Below, piece after piece: positions 1 through 6,199 of a stretch of 6,199 nt of DNA. Location of the stretch: assembly GCA_007128995.1 (NCBI GenBank), contig SKWJ01000330.1, positions 1 through 6,199 of the forward strand, given 5' to 3'. Position 1 is the first letter of the stretch, and every line of letters starts with the position of its first letter. Below the pieces are notes generated by a model that did no database searches, was not told where the DNA came from, and was given only the letters and a program-made list of their open reading frames with translations. Origin of the DNA: Paracoccaceae bacterium. GTDB taxonomy: Bacteria > Pseudomonadota > Alphaproteobacteria > Rhodobacterales > Rhodobacteraceae. A program made the translations under genes and the position numbers.

Positions 1-54
1 ACCCCAATACAGATCAACCAGCAGATGATCACCGCTGTGCAGGAAAGTTTCTAA
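1..54 (+). CDS. C-terminal end of an upstream gene, possibly a PpiD/SurA-like peptidyl-prolyl isomerase (partial)
   Basis: Frame 1 is open from the window edge and ends in TAA at 52-54, giving the 17-residue tail TPIQINQQMITAVQESF. The stop lies 6 bases before the trpE ATG, so the two genes are probably cotranscribed and perhaps translationally coupled. From memory, many Rhodobacterales genomes place a membrane-anchored PpiD/SurA-type peptidyl-prolyl isomerase directly before trpE, and such proteins end in a similar short polar helix. The product name therefore rests on expected gene order plus a weak resemblance of the tail. Seventeen residues cannot identify a family. That this is the end of a real gene is fairly likely; its identity is a guess. 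Confidence 0.5.
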   Translation, partial: TPIQINQQMITAVQESF

Positions 55-60
55 GCAGCC

Positions 61-1587
61 ATGTCCCAGCTAACCCCTGATTTCGCGACGTTTGAGGCAG
101 GATATGCGCGCGGTGAGAACCAACTGGTTTATGCGCGCCTTGCCGCAGACCTAGACACGCCCGTTTCGCTGTATCTGAAACTGGCCGGGGCCAGCCGCGA
201 CAGTTTCATACTCGAGTCGGTCACAGGCGGAGAACTGCGCGGCCGATATTCGATGATCGGCATGAAGCCGGATCTGATCTGGGAATGCCATGGGCATCAA
301 AGCCGCATCAATCGCAACGCGCGCTTTGATACGGTGGCATGGGAGACGCTGGAAGGTAACCCGCTGGAGACATTGCGCGCCCTGCTAGCTGAAAGCCGCA
401 TCGCCATGCCTGATGGCCTTCCGGCAGCAGCGGCTGGGCTGTTCGGGTATCTTGGATATGACATGATCCGTCTGGTCGAGCATTTGCCGGGGATCAACCC
501 TGATCCGATCGGCGTTCCTGACGCAGTGATGCTGCGCCCCTCAGTGGTTGCGGTGCTTGATGGCGTCAAGGGTGAAGTGATCGTTGTTGCGCCAGCTTGG
601 GTCGCGTCCGGCCTGTCAGCCCGGGCCGCCTATGCACAGGCTGCCGAGCGCGTGATGGATGCCGTGCGCGATCTTGAGCGTGCAGTTCCTCAGGCACCAA
701 GGGAGTTGCGCAGCGATGTGACCCCTATCGGAGAACCCAAGTCGAATTTTGAGAAAACCGCCTATCTGAACGCTGTCGAAAAGGCAAAAGATTATATCCG
801 TGCGGGTGATATCTTTCAGGTCGTCCCGTCTCAACGATGGGCGCAACGTTTCGCGCTTCCACCCTTTTCTCTCTATCGTTCATTGCGGCGCACCAATCCG
901 TCGCCTTTCATGTTCTATTTCGATTTCTCTGCAAGCGGCGCGCCGTTTCAGATCATAGGCGCGAGCCCGGAAATTCTTGTGCGTCTGCGCGAGGGTGAGG
1001 TCACGATCCGTCCGATCGCTGGAACGCGGCCGCGCGGTGCAACACCAGAGCAAGACCGCGCGCACGAAGCAGACCTGCTGGCAGATCAGAAGGAACTGGC
1101 CGAACATCTGATGCTGCTGGATCTTGGGCGCAATGACGTGGGCCGAGTGTCCAAGATCGGCACCGTCCGTCCGACAGAGGAATTCATCATCGAGCGCTAC
1201 AGCCATGTCATGCATATCGTATCCAATGTCGTGGGCGAACTTGATGACAAGGAAGACGCACTTTCTGCGCTTCTTGCCGGGTTGCCAGCGGGCACAGTCT
1301 CTGGCGCACCGAAAGTCCGGGCCATGCAGATCATTGATGAGCTGGAACCAGAAAAGCGCGGTGTCTATGGGGGCGGTGCGGGGTATTTTGCAGCCAATGG
1401 CGAGATGGATATGTGTATCTGTCTGCGTACGGCAGTGCTGAAGGATGAAACGCTCTACATTCAGGCCGGTGGCGGGGTTGTCTATGACAGTGACCCAGAG
1501 GCCGAGTATCTTGAAACTGTCAACAAATCACGGGCATTGCGGCGCGCGGCAGAAGATGCAGGGCGTTTCTCAGGCGGTAACAGCTGA
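61..1587 (+). CDS. trpE: Anthranilate synthase component I (large, chorismate-binding subunit)
   Basis: This cytoplasmic enzyme converts chorismate to anthranilate, using ammonia supplied by the glutaminase subunit TrpG, in the first committed step of tryptophan synthesis. The 508 residues match the usual length of a stand-alone TrpE. Residues about 28-175 form the N-terminal regulatory domain and about 228-495 the chorismate-binding domain. Visible signature blocks are PIAGTRPRG (318-326), KELAEHLMLLDLGRNDVGRV (344-363), the histidine-containing SHVMH (381-385), PAGTVSGAPK (409-418) and ETVNKSRALRRA (485-496). LES (51-53) and NPSPFMF (279-285) match the positions that form the tryptophan pocket in enteric TrpE, so feedback inhibition is likely (inference). 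No glutamine amidotransferase domain is fused, so TrpG must be encoded elsewhere. The ATG lies 6 bases after the preceding stop. A purine-rich AGGAAAG (41-47) sits 13 bases upstream, a long spacing that suggests help from coupling. PabB or isochorismate synthase is less likely, given the close match along the full length. Confidence 0.97.
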   Translation: MSQLTPDFATFEAGYARGENQLVYARLAADLDTPVSLYLKLAGASRDSFILESVTGGELRGRYSMIGMKPDLIWECHGHQSRINRNARFDTVAWETLEGNPLETLRALLAESRIAMPDGLPAAAAGLFGYLGYDMIRLVEHLPGINPDPIGVPDAVMLRPSVVAVLDGVKGEVIVVAPAWVASGLSARAAYAQAAERVMDAVRDLERAVPQAPRELRSDVTPIGEPKSNFEKTAYLNAVEKAKDYIRAGDIFQVVPSQRWAQRFALPPFSLYRSLRRTNPSPFMFYFDFSASGAPFQIIGASPEILVRLREGEVTIRPIAGTRPRGATPEQDRAHEADLLADQKELAEHLMLLDLGRNDVGRVSKIGTVRPTEEFIIERYSHVMHIVSNVVGELDDKEDALSALLAGLPAGTVSGAPKVRAMQIIDELEPEKRGVYGGGAGYFAANGEMDMCICLRTAVLKDETLYIQAGGGVVYDSDPEAEYLETVNKSRALRRAAEDAGRFSGGNS

Positions 1588-1607
1588 ACACTCAGCGCTG
1601 TGACCGC
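1574..1607 (+). repeat. Imperfect hairpin spanning the trpE stop codon
   Basis: The outer arms 1574-1582 and 1599-1607 pair with one A/G mismatch (1579/1602). The inner arms GCTGA (1583-1587) and TCAGC (1592-1596) close a four-base ACAC loop, and GC at 1597-1598 is bulged. The TGA stop of trpE (1585-1587) lies in the inner stem. No T-run follows directly; the first is TTTT at 1635-1638, about 27 bases on. It is therefore not a canonical intrinsic terminator. It may protect the trpE mRNA 3' end or assist termination, or it may be chance pairing in GC-rich sequence. Confidence 0.45.
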
Positions 1608-1658
1608 GTGGTCCCATCGCACCGTCCTCGATGCTTTTCTGACGTATCATGTCTCAGT

Positions 1659-1717
1659 CAGGTTTAGCCGCGCGCGGCAAGGCCGCACATCGTGCACCCT
1701 GCGCGCGGCTAAACCTG
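1659..1717. terminator. Perfect 17-bp inverted repeat between convergent trpE and gcvP (putative bidirectional 3'-end hairpin)
   Basis: The left arm 1659-1675 (CAGGTTTAGCCGCGCGC) is the exact reverse complement of the right arm 1701-1717. The 25-base loop contains a small nested stem, GCAC (1685-1688) with GTGC (1692-1695). A G-T wobble (1676/1700) and a G-C pair (1677/1699) extend the stem inwards. It lies 71 bases after the trpE stop and 15 bases past the gcvP stop on the other strand, so it could fold in both transcripts. Neither side has the U-tract of an intrinsic terminator. A role in 3'-end formation, RNA stability or Rho-assisted termination is inferred from position. It could also be one copy of a dispersed palindromic repeat. 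Confidence 0.6.
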
Positions 1718-1732
1718 TTCGCGCCAGCGCCG

Positions 1733-4573
1733 CTATTCGGCCGCTTCAGCATAACTTTCTACCGGCGGACAGGTGCAGACAAGGTTTCTATCCCCAAAGA
1801 CATTGTCAACGCGTCCGACCGGCGGCCAGTATTTGTCACCCCGGAAGCTACCAGGCGGAAAACACCCAACCTCACGCGAGTAGGCGCGGTCCCAGTCGGC
1901 AACCAGATCTTCCACAGTATGCGGCGCATGGCGCAAGGGGCTGGCCTCTGCACTTATGGTACCCTCCTCAATCGCTTTCACCTCTGCCCGAATTGCCAGC
2001 AGCGCCGTGATGAAGCGGTCAATCTCAACTTTGCTCTCAGATTCTGTGGGCTCCACCATCAAGGTTCCCGAGACAGGCCAGCTCATGGTTGGCGCATGGA
2101 ACCCATTGTCGATTAGCCGTTTGGCAATGTCATCGACAGTCACCCCGACTGTTGCAAAGGGGCGCGTGTCAAGGATGCATTCATGCGCAATTCTTCCCTT
2201 ATTGCCCATGAACAAGATATCATATGCACCCCACAAGCGTGCCGCAATGTAATTGGCATTCAGGATCGCAACGCGGGTTGCCTGAGTCAGCCCGGGCCCG
2301 CCCATCATAAGGCAATATGCCCAAGAGATTAGCAGGATCGACGCCGATCCGTAGGGGGCTGCAGACACAGGGCCCGTCTCTCCTCCGGTTTCGGGATGAC
2401 CGGGCAGGAATGGCACCAGATGCGCTTTCACTCCGATCGGTCCCATGCCGGGGCCACCGCCGCCATGGGGGATTGCAAAGGTCTTGTGCAGATTGAGATG
2501 GCTGACATCACCACCGATCTCACCAGGTTTGACGAGCCCGACCATCGCGTTCAGGTTTGCGCCGTCAATATAGACCTGACCACCGTGATCATGTGTGATC
2601 TTGCAGACTTCACGCACGGTTTCCTCGAATACGCCATGGGTGCTGGGATAGGTGATCATGCATGCCGCCAGTCGATCACCAGCTTCCGCAGCCTTGGCGC
2701 GGAAATCATCGACATCCACATCGCCATTGGCCGAGGATTTTACCACGACAACCTTCATCCCGCACATCTGGGCAGAAGCAGGGTTTGTACCATGAGCGGA
2801 CATGGGGATCAGGCAGATGTCGCGCTCATGCTCGCCCCGGGCCTTGTGATATGCCTGAATTGTCAGCAATCCTGCATATTCACCCTGTGCACCGGAATTA
2901 GGCTGCATCGACATTCCGTCATAACCAGTTATCTCGCACAGCTTGGCGCGAAGATCCGAGATCGCCTCTGCGTAGCCCATGGCCTGATCTGGCGGGCAGA
3001 ACGGGTGCAAGGATGCAAATTCAGGCCATGAGAGCGGCATCATCTCGGCAGCTGCATTCAGTTTCATGGTGCAGGAACCGAGCGGGATCATGGCGCGATC
3101 AAGCGCAAGATCCCGATCCGACAGCCGACGCATATACCGCATCATCTCTGTTTCGGCCCGGTTCATATGGAAAATCGGGTGCGTCAGATAGTCTGTCTGC
3201 CGCAGGAAACCTTCAGAGAAGCCAAGCGCCGCCCGATGTGGCGGCAGACCGTCGATCCCGAATGCCATCAACACGCGCTGAAGCACCCGCTCGTCTGTGG
3301 TTTCATCCAGCGATATCCCGACATGCGTTGTGCCGATCTTGCGAAGGTTCAACCCCTCAGCGCGCGCAGCCGCCAGTATACCAGCCTGCCCGACACCGAC
3401 CTCGACCGTGATCGTGTCGAAAAACTCTTTCACCACGACCTCGGCGCCTGCAGCCTGCAAGGCATGATAAAGGCGCTGTGTCAGGAAATGAACCCGCTCG
3501 GCAATCGCCCTCAGGCCTTTGGGACCATGAAATACCGCATACATCGAAGCCATGACAGCCAAGAGTGCCTGTGCGGTGCATACGTTGCTGGTCGCTTTCT
3601 CGCGCCGAATATGTTGCTCACGGGTCTGCAGGCTCAGTCGATAAGCCTGATTCCCGCGCGCATCGATGCTGACACCGACAATCCGCCCGGGAAGAGAGCG
3701 TTTGAAGGCATCGCGGCAAGCGATGAAGGCCGCATGCGGGCCGCCGTACCCCATCGGCACGCCAAAACGCTGCGCGCTGCCCACGGCAATATCAGCCCCT
3801 ATTGCACCGGGTTCCTTGATCAGAGTCAGAGCAAGAAGATCCGTGGCCATGATCGCAACCGCCTGCGCGGCGTGCAAGGCAGAGACAGCATCGGAGAAAT
3901 CATGCAAATCCCCATATGTGCCCGGATACTGGAAGATGGCGCCGAAAACCGTGTCTGCCTCAAGCGTGGCAGGAGAGCCGACAATCACTTCTATGCCAAG
4001 AGGTTCGGCGCGGGTCTGCATGACCGCAATATTCTGCGGGTGGCAATTTTCATCAATGAAAAACGCCTTCGCCTTGGACTTCGCGACCCGCTGCGCCATC
4101 ACCATGGCTTCGGCACAGGCCGTCGATTCATCCAGCAAAGACGCATTGGCCACAGGCAATCCCGTCAGATCTGACACCATCGTCTGAAAGTTCAACAGAG
4201 CTTCCAGACGCCCTTGGGCGATCTCGGGCTGATAGGGCGTGTAGGCCGTATACCAAGCCGGATTCTCGAATATATTGCGCTGGATTGCGGGCGGTGTGAC
4301 CGTGCCATAATACCCCTGCCCGATCAGCGAGGTCATGACCTTGTTCTTCGCCCCGACATCGCGCAGCTTTGCCAGCAGTTCGCCTTCTGACAGCGGGGCC
4401 CATGTCAGCGCATTGGCCTGGCGCAAGTCAGCCGGGATGGTTTCGTCGATGAGCTGCTCCAGAGTCTCACAGCCCAGCACATCCAGCATCGCGATCATTT
4501 CTTCGGGCGTCGGGCCGATATGGCGGCGATTTGCAAAGTCATAAGGGTTGTAGGTGGCAGGGGTAAATGTCAT
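1733..4573 (-). CDS. gcvP: Glycine dehydrogenase (decarboxylating), P protein of the glycine cleavage system
   Basis: The P protein is a PLP enzyme that decarboxylates glycine and transfers the remaining aminomethyl group to the lipoamide arm of GcvH. The chosen start gives 946 residues, the normal size of the single-chain form. It carries both homologous halves rather than being split into P1 and P2 subunits. The N-terminal half begins at RRHIGPT (16-22) and holds QGYYGT (86-91) and the [20 protein letters not shown] block (104-123). The C-terminal half has [11 protein letters not shown] (496-506) and [10 protein letters not shown] (591-600). The PLP-binding lysine is K697 in [17 protein letters not shown] (693-709), followed by the glycine-rich loop. 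The ATG at 4573 is preceded by GGAAGG (4583-4588), 9 bases away. The frame stays open 37 codons further upstream, to an ATG that would overlap gcvH. That extension carries no family sequence, so the shorter start is preferred. It is the last gene of the operon and ends in TAG, facing trpE. Confidence 0.97.
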   Translation of the reverse strand: MTFTPATYNPYDFANRRHIGPTPEEMIAMLDVLGCETLEQLIDETIPADLRQANALTWAPLSEGELLAKLRDVGAKNKVMTSLIGQGYYGTVTPPAIQRNIFENPAWYTAYTPYQPEIAQGRLEALLNFQTMVSDLTGLPVANASLLDESTACAEAMVMAQRVAKSKAKAFFIDENCHPQNIAVMQTRAEPLGIEVIVGSPATLEADTVFGAIFQYPGTYGDLHDFSDAVSALHAAQAVAIMATDLLALTLIKEPGAIGADIAVGSAQRFGVPMGYGGPHAAFIACRDAFKRSLPGRIVGVSIDARGNQAYRLSLQTREQHIRREKATSNVCTAQALLAVMASMYAVFHGPKGLRAIAERVHFLTQRLYHALQAAGAEVVVKEFFDTITVEVGVGQAGILAAARAEGLNLRKIGTTHVGISLDETTDERVLQRVLMAFGIDGLPPHRAALGFSEGFLRQTDYLTHPIFHMNRAETEMMRYMRRLSDRDLALDRAMIPLGSCTMKLNAAAEMMPLSWPEFASLHPFCPPDQAMGYAEAISDLRAKLCEITGYDGMSMQPNSGAQGEYAGLLTIQAYHKARGEHERDICLIPMSAHGTNPASAQMCGMKVVVVKSSANGDVDVDDFRAKAAEAGDRLAACMITYPSTHGVFEETVREVCKITHDHGGQVYIDGANLNAMVGLVKPGEIGGDVSHLNLHKTFAIPHGGGGPGMGPIGVKAHLVPFLPGHPETGGETGPVSAAPYGSASILLISWAYCLMMGGPGLTQATRVAILNANYIAARLWGAYDILFMGNKGRIAHECILDTRPFATVGVTVDDIAKRLIDNGFHAPTMSWPVSGTLMVEPTESESKVEIDRFITALLAIRAEVKAIEEGTISAEASPLRHAPHTVEDLVADWDRAYSREVGCFPPGSFRGDKYWPPVGRVDNVFGDRNLVCTCPPVESYAEAAE

Positions 4574-4582
4574 CGGGCACGA

Positions 4583-4588
4583 CCTTCC
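4583..4588 (-). promoter_or_regulatory. Shine-Dalgarno sequence that decides the gcvP start
   Basis: On the minus strand GGAAGG lies 9 bases before the ATG at 4573. This good match and spacing support the 946-residue protein over the longer in-frame start at 4684. Confidence 0.7.
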
Positions 4589-4641
4589 AAGAGGATGTTT
4601 GTCCGGGATAAATTGCGCAAGCCTGGCGCGGCGTTTCGGGA

Positions 4642-4668
4642 AATGGGGCAACATGTTGCCGCCCCATT
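4642..4668 (-). repeat. Hairpin in the gcvH-gcvP spacer
   Basis: In the 103-base spacer, the arms AATGGGGC (4642-4649) and GCCCCATT (4661-4668) pair perfectly over 8 bp around an 11-base loop. A competing 14-base palindrome, GGCAACATGTTGCC (4647-4660), overlaps it. The structure begins 8 bases after the gcvH stop on the coding strand. It has no U-tract, so full termination before gcvP is unlikely. Position suggests a 3' stabiliser for the upstream gcvTH message, or a weak attenuator that lowers gcvP relative to gcvH. Both roles are inference. Confidence 0.5.
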
Positions 4669-4676
4669 CACTGCTT

Positions 4677-5036
4677 TCAGCCAAGGAAATCCTTGTATTC
4701 GTCTTCGGTCATCAGATCGTCCAGCACTGAGAGATCATCAACCTTCATCTTGAAGAACCAGGCATCGCCCAAGGGGTCCTCGTTCACAAGGCTGGGGGTT
4801 TCTGTCAGGGCAGCGTTCACTTCGACAATCTCTCCGTCGACCGGAGCCAGAATGTCAGACGCGGCCTTGACCGATTCGATCACGCAGACCTCATCGCCGC
4901 GTGCGACAGTCGCCTCGATTTCCGGCAATTCGATGAAGACCACATCACCCAACTGTTCGGCAGCGTGTTCGGTGATGCCCACGACAACAACATCGCCCTC
5001 GACACGCAGCCATTCATGTTCTTCGGTGTATTTCAT
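4677..5036 (-). CDS. gcvH: Glycine cleavage system H protein (lipoyl carrier)
   Basis: GcvH is the small, mobile shuttle protein of the glycine cleavage system. Its lipoylated lysine carries the aminomethyl intermediate from GcvP to GcvT and is then reoxidised by dihydrolipoyl dehydrogenase. The 119-residue product is close to the usual family length. It opens with the typical [10 protein letters not shown] (2-11) and contains [20 protein letters not shown] (20-39). The lipoylation site is K57 within [10 protein letters not shown] (52-61), followed by the conserved turn [10 protein letters not shown] (65-74). The C-terminal [11 protein letters not shown] (87-97) is also typical. The protein is acidic, as expected. 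The ATG lies 12 bases after the gcvT stop with a strong GAGGAG ribosome site, so translation is probably coupled to gcvT. Attachment of lipoate needs LipA/LipB or LplA, which are not encoded here. Confidence 0.97.
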   Translation of the reverse strand: MKYTEEHEWLRVEGDVVVVGITEHAAEQLGDVVFIELPEIEATVARGDEVCVIESVKAASDILAPVDGEIVEVNAALTETPSLVNEDPLGDAWFFKMKVDDLSVLDDLMTEDEYKDFLG

Positions 5037-5044
5037 CAGACACG

Positions 5045-5050
5045 CTCCTC
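5045..5050 (-). promoter_or_regulatory. Shine-Dalgarno sequence of gcvH overlapping the gcvT stop codon
   Basis: On the minus strand GAGGAG shares its first two bases with the TGA stop of gcvT (5049-5051) and lies 8 bases before the gcvH ATG. Ribosomes ending gcvT would stop on the gcvH initiation site, which favours translational coupling. Confidence 0.7.
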
Positions 5051-6188
5051 AGCGCTTGTAAGTGGATGGACGAAACGGAAGTTCGCAGACGGTAACCGGC
5101 AGGCGCTTCCCGCGCAACTCACCCCATAGACGGGTTCCGGGCCTTGAGACTGCGACAGGCACATAGCCCATGGCGATTGGTGCGCCGACAGATGGGCCGA
5201 AACCGCCAGATGTAATCCGGCCGATCTTGGCCCCGGCTTCGGCATTGTCCCAAAGGACAGTGCCTTCACGCATGGGGGCACGGCCATCCGGGCGCAACCC
5301 GACGCGAATTTTCTCCGGTCCGTCTGCCAGTTCCTGAAGGATGTATGCGGCGCCAGGAAACCCACCTTCGCGCGCACCGGCTTTGCGCCTCACCTTCTGG
5401 ATGGCCCAGCCAAGACCCGCAGTCGAGGGAGAGATTGACTGATCGATATCATGGCCATGCAGACACAACCCTGCTTCCAGCCGCAAACTGTCGCGTGCCC
5501 CAAGCCCCACCGGCGCAACATCGGGCGCCTCTAGCAGTGCGCGTGCAAGCTTCTCTGCGGTTGCTGTCGGCACGGAGATTTCAAAACCATCTTCACCAGT
5601 ATAGCCGGAGCGCGAGATCCAGAGTGTACCGAAAGGGCTGTCGAATCTCTCGAAATCCATAAAGCGCATGCGCTCGACTTGCGGAACAAATGATGCCAGC
5701 ACGGTTGCGGCCTTGGGTCCTTGCAACGCCAGCAACGCCCGATCCGTGACCTCGTCAACCTTGGCAACTGATGCCAGGTTGGTGCGAAGATGGTCGATAT
5801 CCGCTTGCTTGTTGGCGGCATTTACAACCATCACGATATGATCGCCGAGGTTGGCAAACATCAGATCATCCAAAATGCCCCCTGCATTATTGGTAAGCAA
5901 CCCATAACGCTGGCGGCCGGGTGCAAGACCAGCAACAGAAACCGGCATCAATGCCTCGAGCGCGGATTCTACTGCAGCAAGCGTGTCGTGCGGGCGCAAT
6001 ATGACCTGTCCCATATGGCTGACATCAAACAATCCTGCATGCTCTCGCGTGTGAAGATGCTCACGCATCACACCCATCGGAAACTGCACAGGCATGTCAT
6101 AGCCGGCAAAGGCCACCATCCTCGCGCCCTGTTCAAGATGAAGCGTATGAAGCGGTGTTCGCTTCAGTCCGTTCTGCTTTTCGGTCAT
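5049..6188 (-). CDS. gcvT: Aminomethyltransferase, T protein of the glycine cleavage system
   Basis: GcvT takes the aminomethyl group from the lipoyl arm of GcvH, releases ammonia, and transfers the one-carbon unit to tetrahydrofolate, giving 5,10-methylenetetrahydrofolate. The 379 residues match the family. Landmarks are KRTPLHTLHLEQGARMVAFA (9-28), the typical N-terminus, then GLFDVSHMGQ (52-61). NNAGGILDDLMF (100-111) follows, where D107 or D108 corresponds to the catalytic aspartate. SRSGYTGEDGFEI (192-204) and ARDSLRLEAGLCLHG (231-245) come next. Residues about 290-370 form the C-terminal barrel, with KIGRITSGGFGP (321-332). The full-length match separates it from the folate-binding repair protein YgfZ, which lacks the catalytic motifs. 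It is first in the gcvT-gcvH-gcvP operon. Only 11 bases precede the ATG in the window; they hold GGGG (6193-6196), a weak ribosome site 4 bases from the start. The promoter and any leader regulation are therefore out of sight. Confidence 0.97.
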   Translation of the reverse strand: MTEKQNGLKRTPLHTLHLEQGARMVAFAGYDMPVQFPMGVMREHLHTREHAGLFDVSHMGQVILRPHDTLAAVESALEALMPVSVAGLAPGRQRYGLLTNNAGGILDDLMFANLGDHIVMVVNAANKQADIDHLRTNLASVAKVDEVTDRALLALQGPKAATVLASFVPQVERMRFMDFERFDSPFGTLWISRSGYTGEDGFEISVPTATAEKLARALLEAPDVAPVGLGARDSLRLEAGLCLHGHDIDQSISPSTAGLGWAIQKVRRKAGAREGGFPGAAYILQELADGPEKIRVGLRPDGRAPMREGTVLWDNAEAGAKIGRITSGGFGPSVGAPIAMGYVPVAVSRPGTRLWGELRGKRLPVTVCELPFRPSTYKR

Positions 6189-6199
6189 ATCGCCCCAGT

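Noticed and set aside
1124..1441. 105-codon plus-strand frame inside trpE
   Set aside because: It is a frame-shifted shadow of the most conserved part of trpE, and trpE itself is intact with no sign of a frameshift.
1659..1717. Insertion-sequence end, attachment site or CRISPR-like repeat
   Set aside because: There is a single palindrome only, with no transposase, no target duplication, no second repeat unit and no integrase nearby.
1600..2116. Two overlapping plus-strand open frames (136 and 155 codons) running from the intergenic gap into the gcvP 3' end
   Set aside because: Both run through the palindrome and into gcvP antisense, the translations are low-quality and proline/arginine-rich, and no ribosome site stands out.
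2396..3031. 211-codon plus-strand open frame inside gcvP
   Set aside because: It is antisense to the PLP-lysine half of gcvP, has no family resemblance, and is explained as a shadow of codon bias.
3167..4174. 335-codon open frame on the plus strand inside gcvP
   Set aside because: It is fully antisense to strongly conserved gcvP codons, its translation is rich in R, H and C with no recognisable domain, and long antisense frames are common in GC-rich genes.
4574..4684. 37-codon in-frame N-terminal extension of gcvP, starting inside the end of gcvH
   Set aside because: The added residues look nothing like the GcvP N-terminus and would make the protein longer than the family. A good ribosome site precedes the internal ATG at 4573.
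5036..5377. 113-codon minus-strand open frame overlapping the 3' end of gcvT
   Set aside because: It lies in another frame of gcvT, whose own frame is intact to a typical GcvT C-terminus, and its product resembles nothing known.

Overview
The window is ordinary core metabolism from an alphaproteobacterium, most likely a member of Rhodobacterales. This is judged from the moderately GC-rich coding sequence, the style of the TrpE and glycine-cleavage proteins, and a probable peptidyl-prolyl isomerase tail just before trpE. The taxonomic placement is inference; no marker gene is present. I see no mobile element, CRISPR array, RNA gene or unknown protein family, and I do not claim a new system.

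Layout. Bases 1-54 are the last 17 codons of a plus-strand gene that begins outside the window. After only 6 bases, trpE (61-1587, plus) encodes the large subunit of anthranilate synthase, the first step of tryptophan synthesis. No trpG follows it. The other three genes lie on the minus strand and form one operon, read right to left as gcvT (6188-5049), gcvH (5036-4677) and gcvP (4573-1733). Together they encode the T, H and P proteins of the glycine cleavage system. P decarboxylates glycine and passes the aminomethyl group to the lipoyl arm of H. T then releases ammonia and moves the one-carbon unit to tetrahydrofolate. The fourth component, dihydrolipoyl dehydrogenase (L), is not encoded here.

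Non-coding DNA is sparse. The trpE/gcvP convergent gap (1588-1732) holds two stem structures: an imperfect hairpin that includes the trpE stop codon, and a perfect 17-bp inverted repeat close to the gcvP stop. Neither is followed by a U-tract. The 103-base gcvH-gcvP spacer holds an 8-bp stem hairpin just after gcvH and a clear Shine-Dalgarno sequence before the gcvP start. The gcvT-gcvH junction is tight, and the gcvH ribosome site overlaps the gcvT stop codon. The operon promoter and any glycine-responsive leader lie beyond the right edge.
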